Shown here piece by piece: positions 23,009-33,782 of a stretch of DNA of 64,000 bases. The notes beneath the pieces are model-generated. The model was not told the DNA's origin, made no database searches, and worked only from the letters and a program-made list of their open reading frames with translations. The number at the start of each line of letters is the position of its first letter. Position 1 is the stretch's first letter. The translations under genes were made by a program, and so were the position numbers. The stretch spans positions 744,001 through 808,000 of the forward strand of contig JAVFKD010000010.1 in assembly GCA_036429605.1 (NCBI GenBank), given 5' to 3'. Source of the DNA: Cladobotryum mycophilum. Its lineage: Eukaryota > Ascomycota > Sordariomycetes > Hypocreales > Hypocreaceae.

Positions 23009-23492
23009 TGCGGTCAGAGCTTCGGAGTACCGGTCGGACTGACATACCACTTATGAAGGTTCAGTGCTCACTGTGAGGTTGCGGAGGCGGATCAATGGCG
23101 GGCGGATCCTGCGTGTCTCCGGACTTACTAAGCGACATTGGGAAAAAGTTTCTGCCTCTCTTTCCTAGTACGGAACAGTCCCTCTTGCGGAAAGCCAACA
23201 CGGAAAGCCCTCCGGTGGTCTGTAGAGACATCACGTGACTAACATGACCTATGCGACTTTTGCTTTGGTATAACGCATCCCATCTCATCCCCGTGCGTGT
23301 CATAAGGCCACCTGTCGCGACACACGAAACTCAAATTAATCCTACCGAACCAACGATTTCACTGGATATCAAGCATCACCGAATTGTTAATATTATTAGA
23401 CCTTGCAACAGTCTCGGTGGTATTGTGACGAACCCCCTCACTATCAACGAAAACAATTGAAGCCGAAAGCAAAGGAGAGCCCAAAGTTTTCA

Positions 23493-24637
23493 TTATGTAA
23501 TTAAGCCATGCTCTATCGTCATTCCCACACCTTGATGTACATTCTCTGAGGATGTTTTATTTACTTTCCCAATCACGTCGAGCTCCTCCTTCAACAGCTG
23601 CGGCGCTGGGTCCCGCGTCACCCCATTGGGGAGCTTCAACTTCTGCCACTGTTCAGTGTTAACGGCCTCAATGCGGTGCTTATCTTGCCATTCTTTCAGT
23701 CGGTCGAAGCTCCAGCACTTTCGCTTAATGTCAAAGTCTGGGAACGGAAGCTCGTGCTCCTCAACCCAGTTGAACGTGATGAGCTCGAGGCTGGGCTGGC
23801 ACATGAGCCACTTTGCCAAGGCCTCCTGGCAGTGAGACAAATGGATGGAGTAGGCTGCTGGATGGCCATTCGGGTAGTAGTAGTGATAGTTATAGTAGAG
23901 GCTCTTTCGCATTGCATTGAGACAGTGTATGAGGTGAACTCCGTCAAACTGGCCCAGGTATGCATCGTCGCCAACACCCCAGTCTTTCGGTGCCTTCAAC
24001 ACAGTAGACGGGTTCTTGCCCAGCCCCACGACTTGCTCGCGGGTCAATGGAATAACACCGAGGTCAGAAACGCGGCTCCAGGCTTCGTCGACATCAGGGC
24101 TGGGATCACGACGAAAGACGGATTCGTTGGTAGCTATCGGGTGCGTCGTGACGTCCTCAACCCTCCACTTTGGTGTAAAAGCATCAATAGGAGGTGCTAA
24201 AGCATCGTTTTAGCTATGACCATATTCTCCGATTGGGGTTAGACATACAATAGAATGTCGATCGCTTCAGAATCTCCCTTTCGCCGATGGTGGAAGACTT
24301 TCGATATACGAGGAATGACAACCCGAGGCAGCACAGCGAGGTTACAAAAAGAACCACGTTTAGGACAACAAGCGTTTTTTGAAAGCCCGACCAAACCGGC
24401 ACTGTGATGTTTCTTAGATTCGTTCATTTCCTCGAGATGCGTCGTACTCACCTCGCACAAAATGTCGCACGTCCTCCACCGAATCGACCTCATCTCCTAG
24501 CAGTTGCGCGTATGACAAATCTGATTTGGTTGGCTGCACGTAGTTGTTAATATTGTAAAAGGGACCTCAATATCAAGGTATTGAGAAATGCTTACGGATG
24601 GAGCACCCATATTTGCCTTTTGTTTGAAGGGCGACAT
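23493..24637 (-). CDS. UstYa-family (DUF3328) oxidase-like membrane protein
   Basis: UstYa-family proteins catalyse oxidative ring closure or related oxidations in fungal peptide pathways (ustiloxin, cyclochlorotine, other dikaritins). Four exons on the minus strand, 24637-24596, 24533-24452, 24401-24249 and 24196-23493, join in phase; 326 residues, the usual size. After a short cytosolic N-terminus there is one membrane helix (TLVVLNVVLFVTSLCCLGLS). The lumenal part has both hallmark HxxHC motifs, HLIHCLNAMRK and HLSHCQEAL. The start chosen (MSPFKQ) has a good context; a second in-frame ATG lies 9 codons later at 24610. A small secreted peptide gene lies 0.8 kb upstream in the opposite direction, so the two share a promoter region. 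Confidence 0.88.
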
Positions 24638-25446
24638 GGTTCGAGGCCATGCAGTGTCCCGAACACCAAGCGGGGAGCGGAAAGGGAATTGCGTGCAGAC
24701 GAGTGGGTTGATGGACAGCTGATCGCTTTGCAGAAGTTATCCGCCGTAACCATGTGTCTTGTAAGAATTGATCTCGCCTCCTCGGATGCTGCTCATTCGC
24801 GACTGTCAAATGAGACCAAGACGGTTTTCCATGTTACAACCCGAACCGTCGTCTCAGTCTCCGTAGCAGACATTGCGAAAGGGAAAAACTCGAGGCCTAG
24901 GATTTTTTTTCACAGTCCATGAATACACAAATGCACCAAATTTGCCTTTGAAACACCCAAACTAGTCCTGCAGCTTGGCAAGTTAAGGAGGGGGGCTTGG
25001 TCTATTTCCTCAATGTGATGATGAGGTCGAATTTCTATTGACAGCTTATTCAGGATAAATTCCCTTCCTGATATGCACAGCTCGGACCACATGTTCGCAC
25101 GCTACACACAGGAATTCTTCATATTGTTGATCAGGGTACGATGCCCCGTGCTTATCTCAGCTTGTTGATTGTTGGTCTGCAACCAACGAGATTCCGGGGT
25201 ATCATCCATTCCATCTTTCAACATCTCATTGTTTATTGCCTTTGAACGCATTTTGGCGTTGAGAAGCCTGGCGTGCATACATGCCTATGGCCAACAGATC
25301 GAGGAGACAAACATTCACATGGCCAGTATAAGTTATGACTGATATCCTTCCTTGAACAGAAATCCTCTCATTCTAAACCGCCATCACTCACAACTCCCCT
25401 AACAAATTACGTTTTTTACTTCCAAAGGTTCTACTAAACCACCAAC
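24638..25446. promoter_or_regulatory. Divergent promoter region of the UstYa and small-peptide genes
   Basis: About 0.8 kb between the UstYa start (minus) and the small secreted peptide start (plus). No credible gene. A CT-rich leader with several short C/T tracts precedes the peptide ATG at about 25380-25446, as is common in fungal promoters. Confidence 0.5.
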
Positions 25447-25605
25447 ATGCGCATCCAATCCCTCATCTCCATGGTCCTCGCCTTTGCCTGCATTGGCAGT
25501 GCTGCCCCAACACCTGGGGATACCGGAAACCCAGTCGGTAATGACCCACAACCGGGAAACCCAATCGGAAACCCAGTTGGCCACGGGCGTGTCACCATTG
25601 TATAG
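25447..25605 (+). CDS. Small secreted Gly/Asn/Pro-repeat peptide (52 aa)
   Basis: A short gene with a convincing start context (ACCAACATG), a pyrimidine-rich leader and poly(A) signals AATAAATAAA at 25757-25766. The first about 20 residues form a signal peptide (MRIQSLISMVLAFACIGSAA). The mature part is only about 32 residues and is built from GNPVG/GNPIG/NPVG units separated by short linkers. It has no Cys, Tyr or Trp. It could be a minor cell-wall or secreted peptide, or a precursor for a ribosomally made natural product, since the UstYa gene is its divergent neighbour. The absence of Kex2 (KR) sites and aromatic residues argues against a classic dikaritin precursor. Function not established. 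Confidence 0.6.
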   Translation: MRIQSLISMVLAFACIGSAAPTPGDTGNPVGNDPQPGNPIGNPVGHGRVTIV

Positions 25606-25756
25606 ACTATCTTTGTTATCTGATACAGCAGTTGATATATGCAAAATGGAGGAGGGACACTGAAAAAGCGAACATGACAATGCTTCTCTTGTCTACAATG
25701 ATGGGTACAATCAACAGTAGAAATGGGAGTGTCTGATTCAACCATGTGAAAAGCAC

Positions 25757-25766
25757 AATAAATAAA
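25757..25766 (+). terminator. Poly(A) signal of the small-peptide gene
   Basis: Two overlapping AATAAA hexamers about 150 bases after the stop codon of the 52-residue secreted peptide. Confidence 0.55.
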
Positions 25767-25769
25767 GAC

Positions 25770-27356
25770 CAATATGATAAAGTTCAGGTCCAGGATTTAA
25801 TGCATCTGCTGGGAATAATCACCTTTTACACCTTAATAAAGATATCTCCAAGTCGATAGAAGATATGCAGATAGCTTGAAATGGAAGATATGCGTCCTGG
25901 ATTCTACCAGACCTTTCTCATTTCCATAAATGGCTCTTATTACATTGAACCAAGATTTCTGTTGTTGCTCTACATCTGCGCGTGTTTTGACATTATTACC
26001 CTTTTTATTATGGACTGGCTCTAGTAATCTTATCATTGTACATGGACTGTTATCTCCCCTGATTGGGTCATTTAGATGAATTTAGTTCAATAGATCTAAT
26101 AGACTTACTATACTTTCTGAGGCGAAGATTTTCTTACAAATTTTGAAATACTATTTTCTTTCCTATATAGTGAGTAGTCATATGGATGCCTTGGGAATCT
26201 TCTGTCTCCTCGCTTGTTGGGTAATGAAGCATCACTACCCTAGAGACACCAAATTGGTCTCCAGCGGCACGCATCACGACAACACAATTAGGCGAATTGC
26301 TATTCCCGACGGTACGTCATATCTGGGAACTCTTTAAAATCATGGATTAATTGGGCAGTGTGTCAGTGACGCAGCAATGAAAAATGTTGGATAGGGATTG
26401 AGCCTGCACGTGTAGACGACAACGTGAGCATTGGGTCCTCGAAGGAAAAGAGAGGTATTGTTGGATAAGGTATATAATCGCTGAGCCGTTCATAATTTTG
26501 GTAAGATGATAGGAAATGGTATATCTGATAAGACCATACAAGAATATGTAATGATTGGGATCGCTCCGCCTTGGGAGCAGATATGTGGAATGAAACTAAA
26601 GCAAGATAGACGTCTAATAATGTCTGGGCAAAGCCATCTACGTCAGTGAGCTTAACTTGCGTCACTCCCTCCATCAAGAGATATTCTCTGCCGACGCGTG
26701 GCCGATACGAGATCAATTTCTCCACAGGCAGCAACTGTGTACCCAGTAGTAGATTCTCGAGATGAGTCGCGATGCAGAGCGGGGGATGCCAGCATGTCAG
26801 GCATGAGCGTAAGAAGGGCGGCCAATAGAGCTCCTAGCATCCCTCTTTCCGCTCGTTCCGCCAGCTGAGAAGCTAGTGCAGCAAGGCATACAATGGCCTG
26901 AAGCGACGGTAACGGCGCGACTGAGCTGTCGACTTCAACCATGTAGAAGCGACGATCCAACGACGCCATCTTCACAAGATGGAGACATGATCTTCCTACT
27001 ATCGTATCGAATATGTACATGTACGTACTCTGTAGGTACCTCCCGGCCGAGATCCATGTCATAGTTGCGTTGTGCTAACATTCAACGGTTCGCCTTTATT
27101 TTCTTTTTCCCTTTCTTGCCCCGTTTGGAGTCATTGGAGTCATTGTCTCACTTCGGGTCGTCGCCCTCGACGGAGTACGTACTCATGTATCTATAAGTCG
27201 AGTTTATCAACCATGGCCTGCGAAGCGCGGTTCTATGGGAGGTATTGTCGGATATGGGCAGTCAACCGGTAGAGGCTTTCATCCATGAAAATACTCTTCG
27301 TAATTCTTTTTAAAAAAATACATTTATAGGAACAGGTGCAATTTTGGATCTTCATC
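25770..27356. other. Intergenic stretch, doubtful minus-strand coding
   Basis: The part 25770-26350 is AT-rich with nothing recognisable. In 26350-27062 the minus strand has two overlapping open frames (26363-26734 and 26652-27062) with a helical Ala/Leu-rich segment. No domain, start context or splice pattern makes a convincing gene; a regulator fragment is possible. The last 290 bp are the upstream region of the FAD oxidoreductase. Confidence 0.4.
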
Positions 27357-28945
27357 ATGCTCATCGCCATTGTTGGCGCGGGGTGGAATGGCTGCCACTT
27401 GGCATGCGAGCTCTCCAAGGAGGGGCATCAGGTTATGCTCCTCGATCGTGAACACCAAATCTTCAATGGCACCTCTGGATGCTTTGGCATTCGATTGCAT
27501 AGAGGTATGCTTCCAAGCATATATCGATCTGAATAGGTCCAACAAAAAAGGTCATAAGCCAACCATACCTTATGTCCGTCATAGGCCCTCATTACCCTCG
27601 TTCCAAGGCCACCCGCGTCAACTGTCAAAAAGGGTAATCGTCCTCATCATCACTTCTTCATACTTGGAGATGCTAACATGTCAAAAGCTTTGAGCGCTTC
27701 CGCAATAGGTACGCCAATCTTGTCGTCGAGCATGAGTTCTCCATTTACGCCAACGGAAATGTTGATTCGCAAAACTTCCCGTCCAAGGTCTCGGACGAGA
27801 CGTTTAAGCAGGTATGCATGGAGTATCCCGGCTGCCGAGAAGTTGACATGGCCACCTACGGTCTGGCTGAGGCAGGATGCGCCTATGATCTTGATGAGCC
27901 CAGCATTGCCATAGGTGCTCGCGCTCGCGCCCATTTTGAACAAGAGCTTGCCGAGGCTGGTGTCGGGGTCGTTCTTGGTGCAAATGTTCTAAGCATAAGA
28001 AGGCTTTCTGCCATCTCGGGTCATGGGCGTCCCAATACAGCCATCATATTTCGGCGCAATAGGTCGGCCGTCGCCACCATGTTTGCTCACGTCGTCATCA
28101 ACTGCACTGGCTTCCAACACTTCGTCCCCAAAGACGTCTTTAATCCCTCCTCTCTTGTGTACTTTGAGTACGCCTACCAGGCATGTCTGGCTCTCAGGTA
28201 TAAAGACAACGCGCCGAGCGCATCGAACAAGCCTGTTTCCTATATCTGTATGGATGGCTGGTTCCCCTGCCTCATGCCTGCTGTTGCTGGTAAAAACGGC
28301 GATGCGACATCCCATCGAGATTATATACTTACTCATGGCGCTTTTACAATCCTGGGCTCTTTTAATACTGTCGATAAGGCGAAGCACATCCTTGGGACGC
28401 TTACTGATGAGATTGTTGCCAAGTATGTTCGACAGCCCGCCGAGAGTGAGATGTGCCGATTCTGGCCCAAGTTTTCTTCTCGCTTTTCCTACGAGGGCTG
28501 GTACGGCACTGTGTTGGCCAAGCCAAAATGTCCTTCAGAGTTTAGGAGCAGTTTTGCGTTTGAGAACCAAGGCATCATTCATGTATTTCCAGGCAAAGTG
28601 AGCAATGTGTTTGACGTCTCCGACGAGGTCATGAGCCTGTTGCAGACGAGAAATACCGCCTCTGCTCCATTAGTTCTCGAGGCGGCTGGTTCCCGTGTTG
28701 TCGCCAATGGTGTTTTTGATACGGCCCGTACGGAATTGAGGAAGAAGGCTACGGAGGAGGACCGCAACACCTGTAGCCTGCAAACATTGGAAGCCGTGGT
28801 TGCTAGTATGAAGTGCGAGACTTTGGGTTTTGGTGCTGAATGCGAGTCGAGACATCTGACGCGGACAACAATGACTGCCGGGACATGCGTGACAGGTATC
28901 AAGTTAAATAGAGAGTTACGTAGCAGAGCGATGTCTCTTCATTAA
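27357..28945 (+). CDS. FAD-dependent oxidoreductase (DAO-like)
   Basis: A flavoenzyme of the glutathione-reductase fold, probably oxidising an amine, amino acid or related centre. Three exons, 27357-27504, 27585-27633 and 27688-28945, join in phase; 484 residues. The FAD-binding motif is at the very N-terminus (IAIVGAGWNGCHLACELS), followed by an acidic strand end (LLDRE). A DAO-type middle part contains GLAEAGCAYDLDEPSIAIGA, and a second dinucleotide-fold motif reads VVINCTGF. The second exon is only 49 bp. No signal peptide is seen. The substrate cannot be told from the sequence. It ends 230 bp from the tail of the flavin monooxygenase (convergent). Assignment to the DAO rather than another flavin family is moderate. 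Confidence 0.75.
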
Positions 28946-29175
28946 ACGAGGCGCTTTATCGTCTTTTTCGTGGATAGATATTAGATAGAATTTTGACAGA
29001 CAAACTCTTGGCTGCTTGCATCTCGCAGAGTATCAGGTATCTGGGATCAGAACACTCTCAGTCGCAGATTCTCTGGTCACAAAACAACACTCTCATCATT
29101 TCGCAATGTTCGATTGGCAAATGTATATATTTATATCTAGAAAAGTACTATCTGTTTTTCGTTTGTCGGCTACGC

Positions 29176-31287
29176 TCAAACCTTTCTGTCAATGCTTCGA
29201 TAACTGCCTCGGCGATTGAATGCGGTTGCAAATAGGTCCACGACACTGGCATACAAGTAGATCCCCAAGCTTACCGGTCCGAAAATGAGTATCGGCACAA
29301 GAGATAGACCAAGATGACCTATGAGAGTCAGCATATAGATTTCTAGATTGTTATTATCGGGATAAAAAAGTAACTTACCAAACAATATGGGTCGCCGAGT
29401 AAGCGTCTGCCAGAGCTCATCCGAGATGAATGTATCATAGGCGCCATTCCATTGCCAGGGCCCCTGCAATCTGAATTTGGTGTTAAAATGTGCACCAAAG
29501 GCCCAAAGAACAGGAAGACGCCAGGCTCGCAGATCCTTTCCGCCCTTTTGAGCTGTGAGAGCGCAAATGCTCTTGAACCCCGGCGCCGCGTCCATGTCCA
29601 AAGCGAGCTGGTAGGCATAGCTTTCATGGTCGACGCCGTAATTAATTCGCGAGCCTGGAGGATGAATAAGGCGGTAATGGGGCTCGTCTTCGGGTCGCAA
29701 ATCATCTTGGATTCGGTTTGGCGCAACGAGATTTAGCACCCAGAGCTGAGCTTGCATCTCGGACAAGGGAGGGATGGCGCCGACGGACGGCCTGAGGAAG
29801 CCAATAAAGCCAACATCTGGCTCATCACGCTTCCAGATGCCTCTAACATCGGTTTTTTCCGGGACAGGATACTGACAACTTCCAGCCTCATCGAAGAAGG
29901 GGAATGTCTGTTTGTAGCCAGTGCAGAGGACAACGACGTCCGGCTTTATCTTGCTATCCTTGAGGCGCTCATACTCTGGACGCCCATTGTTGGTAAAATG
30001 AACAACGCCATCTGAGTCGAATCGCTCTGGAATTGGAGCCAAGTCGACTTGTTTGCCGTTGGTGTCGGGGATTGGGGCCTGGACAAGCAATTTTCTAATT
30101 CTCTCCACCATACCTGGCTGCGTTGGCCGGTATGGAAGATTGACATATGGACTGACTTTTGTAGATTTGTTGAAGAAAACTGAGAAAAAACAGATCAGTC
30201 TCAATGCTATCAAGCCAATATGATAACCATCTTTGGCCGAGTATGGGAAGGGAGTGGACTTACAGCCAGAAGGATGATCACGGACACCGCGGAATTCGCC
30301 AACCCATTGATCCAATCCATACGTAGTACCGGCAGATAGCCAGAGGAACGCCTTAATATACCATTTGTAGTAATCCCATAGGATGATATGATCGCGAAGC
30401 AGAGGGTGGACGTATGTGGTATCGAACAGATTAGCTCTGCTCGTATCGAGTGGCACACCTGGGTCATTGGGATCCTGCTTTCGACCCAACACGGGAAGCA
30501 CTACTGGTCCAGGTATTCTCTATGATTGTGTGAGTGATTCAATCTGCTAATGATTAAAGAAATCTTTGGACTGGAACATACCTTTGGAGCAAAGTGCAAT
30601 CCGTTTCTGTGGCAAAAGATAACCTGCCTGGTTGGCGACGTGATGGCAAGGTACGCCACATCCGCACCAGTTTCACCACTACCGACGACCATGACAGTCT
30701 TGTCAATACCGAATTGGCTCCGAGCCTTGAATTGAGAAGAGTGCATGACCGTTTCCACTCTATCGAGTCCATCAATGTGAGGAATATTGGGCTCAATGTG
30801 CAAACCCGAGCAAACAGCAACGGCATCACACTCCCAGGCCTGCTGTTGCGCGTCACTGCCCTCATCGGCGTAGCTGACAAGATGGCCATTTCCTTGACGG
30901 GTGATGGATAGGACACGGGTATTCAGCGAAATGTATGGCCATAGCTTGAAATGGGTGCAGTAGTCCTGAAGGTACTGGACATAGTTTGTCGTACTGATGA
31001 AGTCTTCAGATCCATCATACCTGAAGTCGGAAAACGTCGTCAGGTGCTTTGAAGAAACAAGCTATTTTGTCTGATTAGATGCATGTCCTTTCAATATTCA
31101 TCCTCGAATATGAGCAACCTACTTCAGCATCTTCATAAACTCGCGCGACAAAGGTGCCCCCAACTTCAGATTGAGGTTCGAAAAGCCTCACCTCGATGGG
31201 CTCACCACCGAGGAACTGATGAGCTGTGACGAGATACTTCAAAGTCACCAGACCCGAGGGTCCGCCTCCTATGACGGCAACCTTCAT
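29176..31287 (-). CDS. Flavin-containing monooxygenase (FMO type)
   Basis: Uses FAD, NADPH and O2 to oxygenate a soft nucleophile (N or S). Five exons on the minus strand, 31287-31123, 31061-30582, 30519-30264, 30179-29379 and 29318-29176; 614 residues. Signatures: FAD site VAVIGGGPSG at residues 5-14, the YEDAE/LVSSKHLT junction typical of fungal FMOs, NADPH site VVGSGETGAD, FFNKSTKVSPY and VLCTGYKQTFPF. The C-terminus holds a long hydrophobic helix (LSLVPILIFGPVSLGIYLY) that would anchor it to a membrane. Introns 3 (84 bp) and 4 (60 bp) are multiples of three without stop codons, so retained forms would stay open; their GTAAGT donors and the family alignment favour splicing. It is divergent from the sulfotransferase gene. 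Confidence 0.88.
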
Positions 31288-32313
31288 TTTTGCTTGAAAT
31301 GTTTAGATGAATGGATATTGGATTGACTTGGAGCTATGGACAAGCAATGGAATGATGGGTGATGAAGACAAAAGATAAGCAGCACACAGTATCTATTAGC
31401 TGGTCTCCTCTCAGACCCTGCACTCTGTGGCTACGAGGTTTGCGACTTATCTGAAGAGCTAAATGGTCAAGGAACCTCAACGCCAATGTTGCAATGGCCA
31501 TGTGGGCCGTGTGAAGAGCCGGATAAGGAAACAATAGATCTGTGTGGTCAATCACCGGATTGGGGTTCCCCTCACATTGCTGGCTGCAGATATCGACAAA
31601 CATAGTGCTACGCCATGAAGCAATAGAGCAGCAGTTATCGCAAGCTGAAAAGCAACCCAAAGTCACTTTTTCCATCTCGGCCTCTCGCTGGCGTACGCAT
31701 CATTCTTGGTGATTGGGTGTTGGAGATGGAAGAGGCGTTGGATCAGCACGCTCTTGCATGACAAGTGAGGGGCACAGAGAGGGGGAAAGCGATATTGCAT
31801 CATCATTTCTCGGTAGTTGCTGGATATTCGACTATAGAGGCTTTATGGCTGCATCATGGTGTTCCATCGTCTGAATGGGAGACGCAGTTCCAGAGAAGTG
31901 ACCAGCAGGAGTCCTCTCGAGTACAAACGAGTACAAACAGATAAACGGCAAATAAAGTGCCCTAAATACTTGATCGAGGCCCCCTCTACCTCGACTTCCC
32001 CGCGCGGCCCCTCCCGCCGGCAGTCCTAGTTCGGTTTGAGGGACCACTCCGGGGCGGGGGAGCCTACCCCAACGGCCCACCCCCGACGGTCCAGGGCACC
32101 GTATCTGTGAGGACTGAGTAATACTATCATGCAGCCGATCGAAATAGCTCAAATGACGCGGACACGCAGGGTGCGGCTCATTGTCTTGAGCCACAAGGAT
32201 TCGATACATCTTGGCCCATCCCTATTTCTCGGGAGAGACGAAGCAATACCAGGCTAAGCTCTCTTCTTTATTCTACAGACAACTTATTGTTCGTGTCGCA
32301 GGAAATACACGTC
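31288..32313. promoter_or_regulatory. Shared upstream region of FMO and sulfotransferase genes
   Basis: A 1.0-kb head-to-head intergenic region with no credible gene. It contains an unusually GC-rich patch at about 31990-32100 with runs of C and G. Divergent arrangement suggests common control of the two neighbours; no specific operator could be read. Confidence 0.5.
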
Positions 32314-33387
32314 ATGTCTCGGGTCATCGATTCACTTCCCACTCCAGAACGGGTGAAACCAAAGAAGCTCATTGTCCTAAGCCGCAGCCGGTAAGTCGCC
32401 TTCCTCCCGTCCCATACCACCACAGGGGGCATTTTCTACAGGTCCAGCCACTGAAGCAAGACCCCTCATAGCGTCGGCACACTGTCTCTCTATCGCGCAC
32501 TAAAGGTTCTTGGGTACAAGCCGTATCATACCTACGAGATCTTCACCAATGGCACCACACACATGAACATGTATGAGGAGGCCCTGCGGTGCAAATACCT
32601 CGGCGCAGGGAAGCCTTATGGCAAAGCTGAGTTCGACAAGTGGCTAGCTGATTACGATGTCCGTCATGAGTCGCTCATTCCATTCCACGAGGTTGAGCCA
32701 TCTGCTAAGTAGAAGACGTGCAAACATGTAGGCAATCTTGGCGATACCACAATACTTTGTCGATGAGTTTGTCGAATATTATCCCGAGGCCAAGTTCATT
32801 CTCACCGATCGCGATGTCGACGCCTGGGTAAAGTCAATGAGCGGCACTGTCTGGTCAATGATCAAGGCGTCAAGGGAATTCCCCCTCAGCGCTGTGCGGT
32901 GGGTTGATCCATGGGTGGATGCATTCTGCCAAGTGCATTTTGCCTGGGAGGACGTCATGTTCCAGGGCAAGGGTCTTGATCATGGTATTGAAGAGGCCAA
33001 ATGCGATTACATCATTAGGTATGGGCAACGTGACTTCTGCTGTTGTGCTTCTTGTCCTTTCTCTATGAGCAGCCTGTCTGCAACCTTCATTGCCCCGCGA
33101 CTGACATCTCGTAAAGGCAACAAAAGGCCAAGGCTCAGGCCTCAAAGGTCAATCTCCTCGTTCTTCCGCTAGAAAAGGGTATTGGCTGGGAAGAAGTCTG
33201 TCCCTTTCTTGGTCATGACACTCCGGACACACCCTACCCGAGAACCAACAGTGTGGCAGAGTTCCAAGTACTCATAGGCAACATGATACAGCGCAAGAGC
33301 AGAGAGGCCGCCATCAAAGTTCTCACCATGACACTTGTTCCAGCCGCAGGTATATGGGCGGTGTGGTATTATGTCAAGAGGTGGTAG
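32314..33387 (+). CDS. Sulfotransferase-family protein (Sulfotransfer_4 type)
   Basis: A P-loop protein of the family often mis-named NAD-dependent epimerase in fungi. Four exons, 32314-32390, 32472-32658, 32732-33018 and 33117-33387, join in phase; 273 residues. Exon 1 ends IVLSRSR and exon 2 continues VGTLSLYRALKVLGY, which together form the cofactor (PAPS) loop region. The typical order follows: FDKWLADYD, YPEAKFILTDRDVDAWVKSM, the DYIIR segment and WEEVCPFLG. A C-terminal hydrophobic helix (VLTMTLVPAAGIWAVWYYV) could anchor it. The loop lacks the usual PRSGT and reads SRSRVGT, so catalytic competence is uncertain. It converges on the lyase gene. Confidence 0.75.
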
Positions 33388-33782
33388 CATAATGTTGGCG
33401 ACCTGAGATTTGGAGTGAACCGCTGAGGCGTCTAGATCAGACGTGTAGCCAATAGCACAATAGTCCCTAGGAGGGATGTGAGCATCGGATGAACATGCTT
33501 ACGACTGCAAAACCTCTGGTCTTCTTATAGGCTAGAATGGATTAGACTTGTGCGTGTATCCAACCTTCACTGACCAGACGCATTACGTAGCCATATATAC
33601 ATCTCCAGCGGACAGAGTGTGTGAAAGCGACTACATGTACGCTCATCTTGAACAAGCCTACATATACAATCATGAGATGTACAATGCAACGCCCCCGCAC
33701 GACTCATGGGGTGTTCATGAAAAAGCAGGGAAATAAAACTAAACTTGCTAACAAACCAAATAAATACAAACGCAGAGATCGC

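Noticed and set aside
23061..23303. Extra exon or separate gene upstream of the PHD gene
   Set aside because: Open for 80 codons, but it does not join the PHD gene in phase with any acceptable intron and has no motif.
25447..25605. Mating pheromone precursor
   Set aside because: It has a signal peptide and repeats but no Kex2 sites, no pheromone-like core and no CaaX end.
26363..27062. Possible regulator C-terminus on the minus strand
   Set aside because: Two overlapping frames with Ala/Leu-rich helices but no diagnostic motif; listed only as doubtful intergenic sequence.
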